Positions 8,835 through 17,164 of a DNA stretch of 64,000 bases are shown here, piece by piece; positions within the stretch are counted from its first letter, which is position 1, and every line of letters begins with the position of its first letter. A model generated the notes under the pieces. That model saw only the letters and a list, made by a program, of their open reading frames with translations, had not been told where the DNA came from and ran no database searches. The DNA comes from an uncultured Marinoscillum sp. (GTDB taxonomy: Bacteria; Bacteroidota; Bacteroidia; Cytophagales; MED-G16). The DNA lies in the NCBI GenBank assembly GCA_902523065.1, contig CABYXZ010000001.1, positions 62,001-126,000 on the forward strand. Reading direction: 5' to 3'. Both the position numbers and the translations under genes were made by a program.

Positions 8835-10069
8835 ATGATTTCAAAAAGTATATCTTTTAGTTTAGAAAACTTTATTTCAGAGTAATCTAAAGATATATTT
8901 TTAAGATTATTATTATTGAAATCATGAAAACTTTGAGTGATGTAATTCCTTATTGATTCCTTGTCATTATAGGCTACTCTATTTCTTCTTTTATACTTTT
9001 TTAATAAGTTCTCAACATCCACATTGACATAATCTCCTAAAGTAATAATTTGTTTTTCGGATACTAAATAATCGTAAATCTTGTATGGTATTGTATTTTG
9101 GATTTTAGTATTATTGAGTAGAAGAAGTAGTATAGATGATTCAAATATTTTTTCATTCACTTTTTCTACGTCAATGTTTCCAAAAATCTTAATATTTTTT
9201 TTATTTATTAAATAATTTTCTATGTAATTGATTGTAGAATCCTGTATATGACCATATAATCGAAGTTCTAGCTTACTTGACATTTTATCGTTCTCTGATA
9301 ATAATTCGTCAAGTGTGTTTAAAAAAATTATTGGATCTCTAAACTTATTGATAAGACCAAAATAGGAAATTATAAACTTTTCATTTGTGATAGATCTTTT
9401 TGTAGTCAGACTTGAACCGTTTCGAAGAAAAATAATTTTATTTTTATCTATATTTTTTAGATACTCATCACGTAAGGCAGAACTTGTAACTAATACTTTG
9501 TCAGAGTTATTAAGAAAATTTTTTTCTATTTTTTTATGAATTTTTTTGGCGAAAAAAGATGGTTTCATATTCAAAAAAATATCCCAATTTGTATATGGGT
9601 CTCTAAAATCAGATATCCATTTTATATCTAAACTATCTTTTAACTTTTTTCCTACACAATGCATGCTGTGAGGAGGAGAAGAGGTTATTATAGTGCTTAT
9701 ATTCCTCTCTCTAATAAAATTTACAAGAAAACTATGCGATGAAAGGGACCAAAAAATCCTTGAATCTGGAAAAAACAAATTTACTCTTATCCATGAAAAA
9801 AATTTATTTAATAAACTTTCAGATGAGTCAATAACACCACGGCTATATTTTGAGGAAAATAAATTTGAAAAAATCGTATTAATATCAAATATTTTTTTTC
9901 TAATTATTACTAACTGACCTTTCTCAACGACTTCATTCTTATTTGAGGCAGTAAAGACATAAACCTTTACTTTTTCTTTAATTAATTCATTTACTAAATT
10001 ATACCATCTCTGTCTTCCAATAGAATTTTTTTGATCCCAATAATAAGAAACAAGAAGAATTTTTTTCAC
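8831..10069 (-). CDS. Glycosyltransferase, GT4-like (GT-B fold)
   Basis: The 412-residue protein starts with GTG (KKILLVSYYWDQKNSIG), the N-terminal pattern of GT4-type enzymes. An N-terminal Rossmann half has SSPPHSMH and WISDFRDPYTNW, and a C-terminal donor-binding half has FLRNGSS, YFGLI and LLLLLNNTKIQNTIPYKIYDYL, a typical family ending. It probably acts with the GT2 and flippase genes on the opposite strand to build a surface glycan (inference from proximity). A reverse-strand TATTTTTG box lies at 10085-10092. Confidence 0.82.
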   Translation of the reverse strand: MKKILLVSYYWDQKNSIGRQRWYNLVNELIKEKVKVYVFTASNKNEVVEKGQLVIIRKKIFDINTIFSNLFSSKYSRGVIDSSESLLNKFFSWIRVNLFFPDSRIFWSLSSHSFLVNFIRERNISTIITSSPPHSMHCVGKKLKDSLDIKWISDFRDPYTNWDIFLNMKPSFFAKKIHKKIEKNFLNNSDKVLVTSSALRDEYLKNIDKNKIIFLRNGSSLTTKRSITNEKFIISYFGLINKFRDPIIFLNTLDELLSENDKMSSKLELRLYGHIQDSTINYIENYLINKKNIKIFGNIDVEKVNEKIFESSILLLLLNNTKIQNTIPYKIYDYLVSEKQIITLGDYVNVDVENLLKKYKRRNRVAYNDKESIRNYITQSFHDFNNNNLKNISLDYSEIKFSKLKDILFEII

Positions 10070-10084
10070 TATTTGTATTTAATT

Positions 10085-10092
10085 CAAAAATA
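10085..10092 (-). promoter_or_regulatory. Possible -7 box (TATTTTTG) for the GT4 gene
   Basis: The reverse strand reads TATTTTTG, a full match to the Bacteroidota -7 element TAnnTTTG, placed to give a leader of about 12 bases before the GTG at 10069. I see no clear TTTG -33 partner at the usual spacing, so support is moderate. The divergent pfkA gene starts 30 bases further right. Confidence 0.35.
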
Positions 10093-10122
10093 TACATTAA
10101 ATAATGTTTATTAGTTAATTTT

Positions 10123-11100
10123 ATGAAAATGAAAAATTTAGCAGTACTTACCTCAGGTGGAGATTCACCTGGAATGAATGCCTGCATAAGGGCTATTGTT
10201 CGTTCAGCAAATCATAAAAAAATAAGTGTTCATGGTATTCAATATGGCTACAATGGATTAATCAATAACGAATTTAAAATTCTATCTCCTTCAGATGTAG
10301 GAAACACAATTCATATTGGAGGGACTATATTAAAAAGTGCAAGATCTGATGAATTTAGAACCAAGAAAGGAAGGGAAAAGGCTTACAATAATCTTCAAAA
10401 AAATAACATTGACGGATTAATTGTTCTTGGTGGTGATGGGTCGCTAACAGGTGCTAATGTCTTCAATAAAGAATTTAATTTTAATATAATTGGTATTCCC
10501 TGTACAATTGATAATGATATTTTCGGTACTGACCATTCAATTGGATTTGCTACAGCTAGGGAAACAGTAGTAAATTCAATTGATAAGATTAGAGATACCG
10601 CTTCATCTCATGAAAGAATATTTATTGTTGAAGTCATGGGAAGAGAGTCAGGAAATTTAGCATTAGAGGCAGGAGTTGCTTCTGGTGCAGAGTTAATACT
10701 AATTCCAGAAAATAAAAATTCAATGGAAGAAGTTATAAAAAAGATTCAAGAGTTAAATATTATGAAGAAATCATTAATAATAGTTTATGCTGAGGGTTGT
10801 AAATTTGGCTCCCTAAATGAATTATCTAATGAAATAAATAAAAAAATTGATAACAGTAATGTGAGAGTTTCAATTTTAGGTCACATTCAAAGGGGAGGTA
10901 TACCATCTCCATCAGATAGGATACTTGCATCTACACTAGGATATGAATCAATTAATGCTATTACTTCTGGATTAACAAATAAAATGGTTGGAATAATTAA
11001 TCAAGAACCTACTCTGATAGATTTAAATAATGCCATATCAACAAAAAAGAAGGTCAATTTATCTCTAAGTAAAATTTCAGATATAATTTCTAAGTACTAA
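10123..11100 (+). CDS. pfkA: 6-phosphofructokinase
   Basis: This 325-residue protein is the usual length for bacterial PFK. It shows SGGDSPGMN near the N-terminus, the ATP-type GGDGS (103-107), the catalytic TIDND with Asp130, MGRESG, and GHIQRGGIPSPSDR for effector and substrate binding. It phosphorylates fructose 6-phosphate, the committed glycolytic step. The glycine in GGDGS favours ATP over pyrophosphate as donor; the PCTIDND cysteine differs from the textbook PGTIDND. ATG at 10129 is an alternative start. It converges with miaA, sharing CTAA as stops. Confidence 0.96.
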   Translation: MKMKNLAVLTSGGDSPGMNACIRAIVRSANHKKISVHGIQYGYNGLINNEFKILSPSDVGNTIHIGGTILKSARSDEFRTKKGREKAYNNLQKNNIDGLIVLGGDGSLTGANVFNKEFNFNIIGIPCTIDNDIFGTDHSIGFATARETVVNSIDKIRDTASSHERIFIVEVMGRESGNLALEAGVASGAELILIPENKNSMEEVIKKIQELNIMKKSLIIVYAEGCKFGSLNELSNEINKKIDNSNVRVSILGHIQRGGIPSPSDRILASTLGYESINAITSGLTNKMVGIINQEPTLIDLNNAISTKKKVNLSLSKISDIISKY

Positions 11101-11996
11101 TTTTTAATATCTTTTAACAATTCAGTACTGCTTCTATACCATTGAATATCTTTATTTCTTTTAAACCATGTTATTTGTCTTTTAGAATATCTCCATGTAT
11201 TTATTTTAATTAGGTCAATAGCCTCTTTTTTACTTATTTTTCCTTTTAAATAAGAGAATATTTCTGAGTAACCTACGCTTCTAAGTGGATTTAATTCTTG
11301 ATATTTTTTCAAGTTCTCTACCTCTTTAAATAATCCCATTTCAACCATTTTATCAACTCTTACATTTATTCTTGATTTTAATTCAACTTTTGATGGACAT
11401 AAACCATACAACCTTAATGAATAATTATTCATATTTTTTTTCTTATTTGTTAAATAAGAGGAGTAAGGTTTTTTTGTATACTGAATAATCTCAAGTGCTC
11501 TTATCAGTCTCCTGTGATTTTTTTTGTCAACTATTTCAAAATATTCTGGATCTGAAGTTTTAAGTTTTTCTAATAAATATTCAATACCCTCTTTTTTGAA
11601 TAATTCATTTAAATCATTTCTAAATGATTCTGGCACTTTTGGCATATCATCTAAACCATAAATGACAGAATCTACAAATAAACCTGATCCCCCAACTAGA
11701 ATAGCATAATCATTTTCTAAAAAATAATTACTTAGAAACGAATTGGCTTCTCTAGAAAAAATTCCAGAAGAATATTTATCTTCAACCGAGATATTATTTA
11801 TGAAATGATGATTAGCTTCATTGAGTTCTTTTTTTGTTGGTTTTGCAGTACCTATTGTCATTTCTTTATAAAATTGCCTTGAATCTGCAGATATTATATC
11901 ACAATTAAATATTTTTGAAATCATAATTGATGCCTCTGTTTTACCACTTGCAGTAGGTCCAACAATTACTATTAATTTTTTTTTATTTATATTCAT
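11097..11996 (-). CDS. miaA: tRNA dimethylallyltransferase
   Basis: At 299 residues it has the P-loop GPTASGKT (13-20), the DSRQ tRNA-recognition segment (38-41) followed by IGTAKPT, GGSGLFVDS, and RRLIRALEI. MiaA attaches a dimethylallyl group to A37 of tRNAs that read codons starting with U. The start lies only 12 bases from the divergent gene at 12009, so at least one promoter must lie inside coding sequence. MtaB, another A37 modifier for a different tRNA set, is encoded at 20674. Confidence 0.96.
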   Translation of the reverse strand: MNINKKKLIVIVGPTASGKTEASIMISKIFNCDIISADSRQFYKEMTIGTAKPTKKELNEANHHFINNISVEDKYSSGIFSREANSFLSNYFLENDYAILVGGSGLFVDSVIYGLDDMPKVPESFRNDLNELFKKEGIEYLLEKLKTSDPEYFEIVDKKNHRRLIRALEIIQYTKKPYSSYLTNKKKNMNNYSLRLYGLCPSKVELKSRINVRVDKMVEMGLFKEVENLKKYQELNPLRSVGYSEIFSYLKGKISKKEAIDLIKINTWRYSKRQITWFKRNKDIQWYRSSTELLKDIKN

Positions 11997-12008
11997 TTAA
12001 TCATTAAG

Positions 12009-12269
12009 ATGGAGATCAAATTAACAAAACAATTTCAAAATAAGTTAGAATCAATACTTATTTCTCAAGACTATAAAGTAAGATTTGAAAAAGGGAATTT
12101 TAAATCAGGATATTGTATTATCAATAAAAATAAAATTGTAATTATCAATAAATATTTTACGATTGAAGGAAAAATAAACTCACTAATTGAAATAATTAAT
12201 AAAATTAATATCCAAGAAAAAAAGTGTACTAATGACCAAATTAAATTAATTAAAAAAATTGAAAATTAA
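12009..12269 (+). CDS. Small conserved-looking protein of unknown function (86 aa)
   Basis: An 86-residue basic protein with no signal peptide or membrane segment. A central beta-like patch, YCIINKNKIVIINKYFTIEGK, is followed by an amphipathic helix rich in I, N and K. I do not recognise a family. It is probably real: ATG start, tight packing after miaA's divergent start, and an 11-base overlap with the downstream metallohydrolase, which suggests translational coupling. Composition matches its neighbours, so there is no sign of transfer. Confidence 0.65.
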   Translation: MEIKLTKQFQNKLESILISQDYKVRFEKGNFKSGYCIINKNKIVIINKYFTIEGKINSLIEIINKINIQEKKCTNDQIKLIKKIEN

Positions 12270-13017
12270 ATTCCTTGGAACCGGAACATCACAAGGAATT
12301 CCCGTTATTGGATGTGAATGTTTGGTGTGCAAATCAAAAAAAAAGGAAGATAAAAGACTAAGATCATCTGCAATTTTGCAGATATCAAAAAAGAATATCT
12401 TAATTGATACTGGACCGGATCTAAGGCAACAATCATTAAAAAATAACATTAACCGAATTGATTATGTTCTTTATACCCATGCTCATCGTGATCATGTATC
12501 TGGAATAGACGAGTTAAGATCTTTTAATTTTATTCAAAAAAAAGAAATTAAAGCCTTTGGAAATAGAGAACTTGTAAATCAATTAAGAAAAGATTATTCA
12601 TATATATTTTCTGATTTGAAGTATCCTGGTCTTCCAGATATTGAATTAAATACTGTAGAAAAAAACTTTTATATTGAAAACGTAAAAGTGATACCAATTA
12701 AGGTTAAACACTATAAATTAAACATTCTTGGTTATAGAATTAAAGATCTGACGTATATAACTGATGCAAAAACTATTAATAAGCATGAACTAAAAAAAAT
12801 AAATGGATCTAAAATATTAGTGATCAATTGTCTTCAAATAAAAGAGCATTTGTCTCATCTTAATTTAAAAGAAATGTTGAATTTAGTTAGTAATATTGAC
12901 GTAGGAAAGGTTTACTTAACTCATATCTCTCACAATTTAGGTCTTCACGATGAGGTAAATAAAAAACTCCCAAAAAATATAGAGCTAGCCTATGACAACT
13001 TAGAGCTGAGTTTATAA
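12259..13017 (+). CDS. PhnP/RNase Z-like metallo-beta-lactamase-fold hydrolase
   Basis: The 252 residues begin KFLGTGTSQGIPVIGCECLVC, with a zinc-type Cys set (Cys19, 21, 24) as in PhnP-like phosphodiesterases. The MBL motif THAHRDH supplies His74, His76, Asp78 and His79, and later histidines come in LTHISHN. PhnP proteins cleave cyclic phosphate esters; in Bacteroidota the family is widespread with unproven substrates, and no phosphonate genes are nearby. The start is TTG, overlapping the 86-residue gene by 11 bases. It converges with pyk through TTATAA, where the two stops lie back to back. Confidence 0.85.
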   Translation: MKIKFLGTGTSQGIPVIGCECLVCKSKKKEDKRLRSSAILQISKKNILIDTGPDLRQQSLKNNINRIDYVLYTHAHRDHVSGIDELRSFNFIQKKEIKAFGNRELVNQLRKDYSYIFSDLKYPGLPDIELNTVEKNFYIENVKVIPIKVKHYKLNILGYRIKDLTYITDAKTINKHELKKINGSKILVINCLQIKEHLSHLNLKEMLNLVSNIDVGKVYLTHISHNLGLHDEVNKKLPKNIELAYDNLELSL

Positions 13018-14442
13018 ATCTACAACATTTATTTTCATCATATTTGTATGGCCCTTCCAATGTGTTGGCATTGAGGAAGTAATTATATACTTGTCATTTT
13101 TAGATAAGTGCCCTTCACTAACCAAAATTTTTTCAATATTTTCAAAAGTACTATCAATATTTTCAGTTTTATCGTAATAAATAGCTCTTATACCCCATAA
13201 CAAGTTTAATTCATTTCCAATTTTTTTATCATTAGTTACAATATAAATTTTGGCTTTTGGCCTACTTCCAGAAACTCTAAATGCAGAGTAACCACTTTTT
13301 GTCATTGCTACCAATGCTTTAGCAGAAATTTGATCACTTAATCTACATGCAACATTGATTAAGCTTTCACTTAACATATCTTTTAATTTTTTTCTTTTTT
13401 CAAATTTGAAATAAATTTCACTACTAGTTTTTTCTATTGAACTTATTATCTTTTCCATACTTTGAACAGCAAGTATGGGATATTCTCCTGTAGCAGACTC
13501 TGCTGATAACATAACAGCATCAGCACCATCAAGAACAGCATTTGCAACATCATTTGACTCTGCTCTAGTTGGTGTTTTTGAACTAATCATACTCTCTAGC
13601 ATTTGAGTAGCAATAATTACAGGTTTACATGATAAATTACATCTATTTACAATCCTCTTTTGATGAACTGGTACTGTTTCCATAGGCATTTCAACTCCCA
13701 AATCACCCCTTGCAACCATAAGACCATCCGAAACATCTATTATATTATTAATATTTTTAATTGCTTGAGGTTTTTCAATTTTTGCAATAATCTTAGTTCT
13801 TGATCCTTCTTTTTTAATTAAGTCTTTGAGTTCTAAAATATCCTGTTCAGATCTAACAAATGATAAAGCGACCCAGTCTACATCATTTTCTAAACCAAAC
13901 TTAAGATCTTTAATATCTTTATCAGTAATAGAAGAAAGTTTAATGTCGCTATCTGGTAAATTAACCCCTTTCCTTGGGTATATATAACCACCTCTTAAAA
14001 CTTTGGCAACAATATTATTTTTATTTATTTCGACTGCTTTTAGCTCTAATTTTCCATCATCAATTAATATTCTTTCGCCTTCTTTAATATCTTCAATAAC
14101 ATCGTTATCAATAGAAATCATTTGTTTGTCACCTTTGATATTTTTTGATGTTAACTTTAATATTGAGTTATCTTCAATAAAAAAATTATCATCTTTTAAT
14201 TCTCCTACCCTAATTTTAGGACCCTGAAGGTCTTGAAGTATTGTTATAGGAACTTTAAACTCATCGCTTATATTTCTAACATTTTTTATTGTTTGAAGAT
14301 GGTCCTTATGATTACCGTGTGAAAAATTTAATCTGACAACATCAACACCCTTTGATATCATTTCTTTAAGTATATTATAATCAGATGATGCAGGACCTAT
14401 AGTTGCTATAATTTTTGTTCTATTAATTTTTATTTTACTCAT
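13012..14442 (-). CDS. pyk: Pyruvate kinase
   Basis: This 476-residue enzyme has the N-terminal TKIIATIGPAS and VVRLNFSHG, the catalytic lysine segment IIAKIEKPQA, the Mg-binding VARGDLGVEMP and the signature ATQMLESMI...PTRAESNDVANAVLDG. A C-terminal allosteric domain follows. It converts PEP and ADP to pyruvate and ATP, the last glycolytic step. Its ATG overlaps the IPExxxVDY gene stop by four bases, an arrangement common in Bacteroidota, so the two are co-transcribed leftward. Confidence 0.97.
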   Translation of the reverse strand: MSKIKINRTKIIATIGPASSDYNILKEMISKGVDVVRLNFSHGNHKDHLQTIKNVRNISDEFKVPITILQDLQGPKIRVGELKDDNFFIEDNSILKLTSKNIKGDKQMISIDNDVIEDIKEGERILIDDGKLELKAVEINKNNIVAKVLRGGYIYPRKGVNLPDSDIKLSSITDKDIKDLKFGLENDVDWVALSFVRSEQDILELKDLIKKEGSRTKIIAKIEKPQAIKNINNIIDVSDGLMVARGDLGVEMPMETVPVHQKRIVNRCNLSCKPVIIATQMLESMISSKTPTRAESNDVANAVLDGADAVMLSAESATGEYPILAVQSMEKIISSIEKTSSEIYFKFEKRKKLKDMLSESLINVACRLSDQISAKALVAMTKSGYSAFRVSGSRPKAKIYIVTNDKKIGNELNLLWGIRAIYYDKTENIDSTFENIEKILVSEGHLSKNDKYIITSSMPTHWKGHTNMMKINVVDL

Positions 14443-14864
14443 AAGCTTAGGTAATACCTATCTTTAATTTTAGATACATCTACAAAATTAGCAAATTGAA
14501 ATGTATTATTCGATTTAAGTCTATCAATTATATCATAATCTTTAAATTCAAAGAATCTTTTTGAAAATAACATAAAATAGTCAAAATTGGATAACGCTGA
14601 AACGAGATAAGTTCTATTTGATTTTTTTAATCTATTTGAAATTAACTTAATATGTTTTCTTTCAAATTTAAATTCTAAATACGAAATCATAATTTTTGAT
14701 CCATCAACCAAATTGATAATTTCGTCGCTTTTCTTAATTAAATTTATATCAAAAAGTTTATTTAAGTGCCAAGCTATCTTATATTCCTTATCCGTTGTTA
14801 CAAGACCTATAACATCGAAATTAACTGATTCTTCTGAAAAATCTTTATTCTTATTAATTAACAC
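14439..14864 (-). CDS. IPExxxVDY-family protein
   Basis: A 141-residue cytoplasmic protein of unknown function. Position (directly upstream of pyk and divergent from acpP), length, and the segment SALSNFDYFMLF at about 89-100 match the Bacteroidota IPExxxVDY family, although the naming motif is degenerate here: IPE is replaced by SAL, and V-D-Y by F-D-Y. An N-terminal ITxDxEYKIAWHLNKLF-like helix is also typical. The start is GTG at 14864. The family call rests on context as much as on sequence. Confidence 0.72.
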   Translation of the reverse strand: MLINKNKDFSEESVNFDVIGLVTTDKEYKIAWHLNKLFDINLIKKSDEIINLVDGSKIMISYLEFKFERKHIKLISNRLKKSNRTYLVSALSNFDYFMLFSKRFFEFKDYDIIDRLKSNNTFQFANFVDVSKIKDRYYLSL

Positions 14865-14940
14865 CTTATCAATCTCATTTTCAAACTTTTACTTTATTAA
14901 AACTATATAACTAAAATAGCTTAAGAACAGAAAAAATCAT

Positions 14941-14948
14941 TAATTTTG
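14941..14948 (+). promoter_or_regulatory. Possible -7 box (TAATTTTG) for acpP
   Basis: TAATTTTG fully matches TAnnTTTG and lies 22 bases before the acpP ATG, giving a leader of about 18 bases. No TTTG -33 box is seen at the usual spacing. The gap it sits in (14865-14970) is one of the longest in the window, as expected upstream of a highly expressed gene. Confidence 0.4.
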
Positions 14949-14970
14949 CATTGAATTAAATTTAAACTCT

Positions 14971-15207
14971 ATGGAAAATCTTGAAAATAAAATTAAAGAA
15001 ATAATAATTGACAAGTTAGGTATAGAAGAATCAGAAATAACAGAATCTGCTAGTTTTACAAATGATTTGGGTGCTGATTCATTAGATACTGTTGAGTTAA
15101 TTATGGAATTTGAGAAAGAATTTAATGTATCTATACCAGATGAAGATGCTGAAAAAATTGGTACTGTAGGTGATGCAATCTCTTACTTAAAAGATAACGT
15201 TAAATAG
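14971..15207 (+). CDS. acpP: Acyl carrier protein
   Basis: The 78 residues are acidic and helical, with the phosphopantetheine attachment motif [10 protein letters not shown] at Ser37. It carries growing acyl chains during fatty acid synthesis and supplies acyl groups to the lipid A enzymes encoded at 46085-49287. It is followed 13 bases later by fabF and then rnc, a conserved order in many bacteria. Confidence 0.98.
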   Translation: MENLENKIKEIIIDKLGIEESEITESASFTNDLGADSLDTVELIMEFEKEFNVSIPDEDAEKIGTVGDAISYLKDNVK

Positions 15208-15220
15208 TACTGTCCCAAGC

Positions 15221-16471
15221 ATGGGTAAAAAAAGAGTCGTAATAACGGGAATGGGGGCTATAACCCCTATTGGTAACAATCTTATTGAATACACCAGTGC
15301 TTTAAAAAATGGCCTTAGCGGATGCGAAGAAATAAAATCCTTTGACACTACCAAGTTCAAGACAAAATTTGCTTGTGAAGTAAAGTCTTACGATCCCCTT
15401 GATTATTTTGACAGAAAAGAATCAAGAAAAATGGATATTTTTTCTCAGTTTGGTATGATTGCTGCTGAAGAAGCAATAATCCATTCAGAAATAAACTTAG
15501 ATAAAATCAATAAAAATAGAGTTGGTGTAATTTGGGGGTCTGGAGTTGGTGGAATTGAAACTTTCCAAAATGAGTTAATAAATTTTGCTGAAAATGATAA
15601 AAATCCACGATTTAATCCTTTTTTTATACCTAAGCTTATTCCTGATATTTGTCCAGGAATAATAGCAATTAAGTACGATTTTAGAGGTCCAAACTTTGCT
15701 ACTGTATCAGCTTGTGCATCTGGATCTAATGCAATAATTGATGCCTATAACTATATACTTTCTGATACATCAGATATTATTATTACAGGTGGGTCTGAAT
15801 CAGCAGTAAATGAAACTGGAGTTGGTGGATTTAACGCTCTTAAGGCTTTATCTGAAAGAAATGATTCTCCAGAAACTGCTTCTAGACCCTTTGATAGAGA
15901 TCGAGACGGTTTTGTTTTGGGAGAAGGTGGAGGCGCTCTCATCCTTGAAGAATATAATCATGCAAGAAATAGAGATGCAAAAATTTATGGAGAAGTTATC
16001 GGTTTTGGGATGTCATGTGATGCTCATCACATTACAGCTCCACATCCTGAAGGTGAGGGAGCCAGGTTAGTAATGGAAAATGCTTTGAAAAGTGCTCAAA
16101 TTAAAATAGAAGACATTGACCATATAAATGTTCATGGTACATCAACACCACTTGGTGATAAAAGCGAAATAAAGGCTATTGAAAAGATATTTGGAAATCA
16201 TGCAGAAAGAATAAATATATGTTCTACTAAATCTATGACGGGTCATCTATTGGGAGCAGCGGGTGCGATTGAATCAATAGCTGCTTTAATATCAATTAAT
16301 GATAGTTTTATACCTCCAACCATTAATCATTTCAACTATGATGAGGAAATAAATCCAAAATTAAATTTAACACTTAATAAATACCAATCAAGAGATGTTA
16401 ATATTGCAATGTCAAATACATTTGGGTTTGGAGGTCATAATACTTCATTAGTATTTAAAAAGTATAATTAA
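15221..16471 (+). CDS. fabF: 3-oxoacyl-[acyl-carrier-protein] synthase II
   Basis: At 416 residues this is a full-length elongating condensing enzyme. The Cys-His-His triad is visible: Cys165 in SACASGSNA, His305 in NVHGTSTPLGD and His342 in MTGHLLGAAG, with a C-terminal NTFGFGGHN. It condenses malonyl-ACP with acyl-ACP. It lies between acpP and rnc in the same direction with short gaps. Confidence 0.97.
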   Translation: MGKKRVVITGMGAITPIGNNLIEYTSALKNGLSGCEEIKSFDTTKFKTKFACEVKSYDPLDYFDRKESRKMDIFSQFGMIAAEEAIIHSEINLDKINKNRVGVIWGSGVGGIETFQNELINFAENDKNPRFNPFFIPKLIPDICPGIIAIKYDFRGPNFATVSACASGSNAIIDAYNYILSDTSDIIITGGSESAVNETGVGGFNALKALSERNDSPETASRPFDRDRDGFVLGEGGGALILEEYNHARNRDAKIYGEVIGFGMSCDAHHITAPHPEGEGARLVMENALKSAQIKIEDIDHINVHGTSTPLGDKSEIKAIEKIFGNHAERINICSTKSMTGHLLGAAGAIESIAALISINDSFIPPTINHFNYDEEINPKLNLTLNKYQSRDVNIAMSNTFGFGGHNTSLVFKKYN

Positions 16472-16474
16472 TAA

Positions 16475-17164
16475 ATGATTTTTTTTGAATCAAAAGAAAA
16501 TAAGGAACTAATCCGTGCTATTCAATTTATTCTAGGATATAAAACAAAAAAACCTGAATTATTCAAATTAGCATTATTACACAAGTCAATAAAATCTGAC
16601 GAATCAAACGAAAGACTTGAGTTTTTAGGTGATGCTATACTTGGATTAATTGTAGCTAAACATCTTTTTAAGTTGTATCCATTTAAAGATGAAGGATTTT
16701 TAACAAAAATTAGATCAAAAATAGTAAGCAGAGACTCACTAAATGATGTTGGAAGAAAGATGGGTTTAAAAAAATTGATTAATGTAAAAAGGTTTAAATC
16801 AAAATCGTACGACTCGATATATGGAGATGCACTTGAAGCTCTAATAGGTGCTTGTTATCTTGAAAAGGGGTTTGACTTTTGTGAAAAAAATGTAATAAAA
16901 AATATCATTTTACCTTATTTTGATTTGGAGAAACTTACAACTCAAACTCATAATTTTAAAAGTAAAATATTAGAGTGGGCTCAAAAAGAAAAAATATCAA
17001 TCAACTTCATTGTTGAAAAAACATCCAAGTCAAGTAGACTTAGTGAATTTAAATCAATTCTCAAGATAGATGGAAAAAATGTATCAACTGGATATGGTAA
17101 AAGTAAAAAGAACGCAGAAAAAGACGCCTCTAGAATTGCATGTGAAAAATTACAGTTAGGTTAA
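16475..17164 (+). CDS. rnc: Ribonuclease III
   Basis: The 229-residue enzyme has the RNase III signature NERLEFLGDAILGL, a second acidic segment YGDALEALIGACYLEKG, and a C-terminal double-stranded RNA-binding domain at about 160-228 (GYGKSKKNAEKDASRIACEKL). It cleaves structured RNA, including rRNA precursors. Its stop and the nadE start share an A (TAATG). Confidence 0.96.
   Translation: MIFFESKENKELIRAIQFILGYKTKKPELFKLALLHKSIKSDESNERLEFLGDAILGLIVAKHLFKLYPFKDEGFLTKIRSKIVSRDSLNDVGRKMGLKKLINVKRFKSKSYDSIYGDALEALIGACYLEKGFDFCEKNVIKNIILPYFDLEKLTTQTHNFKSKILEWAQKEKISINFIVEKTSKSSRLSEFKSILKIDGKNVSTGYGKSKKNAEKDASRIACEKLQLG

Noticed and set aside
10094-10107. Short inverted repeat ACATTA-AA-TAATGT between the GT4 gene and pfkA
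   Set aside because: Six-base arms in AT-rich DNA are expected often by chance, and there is no supporting context.
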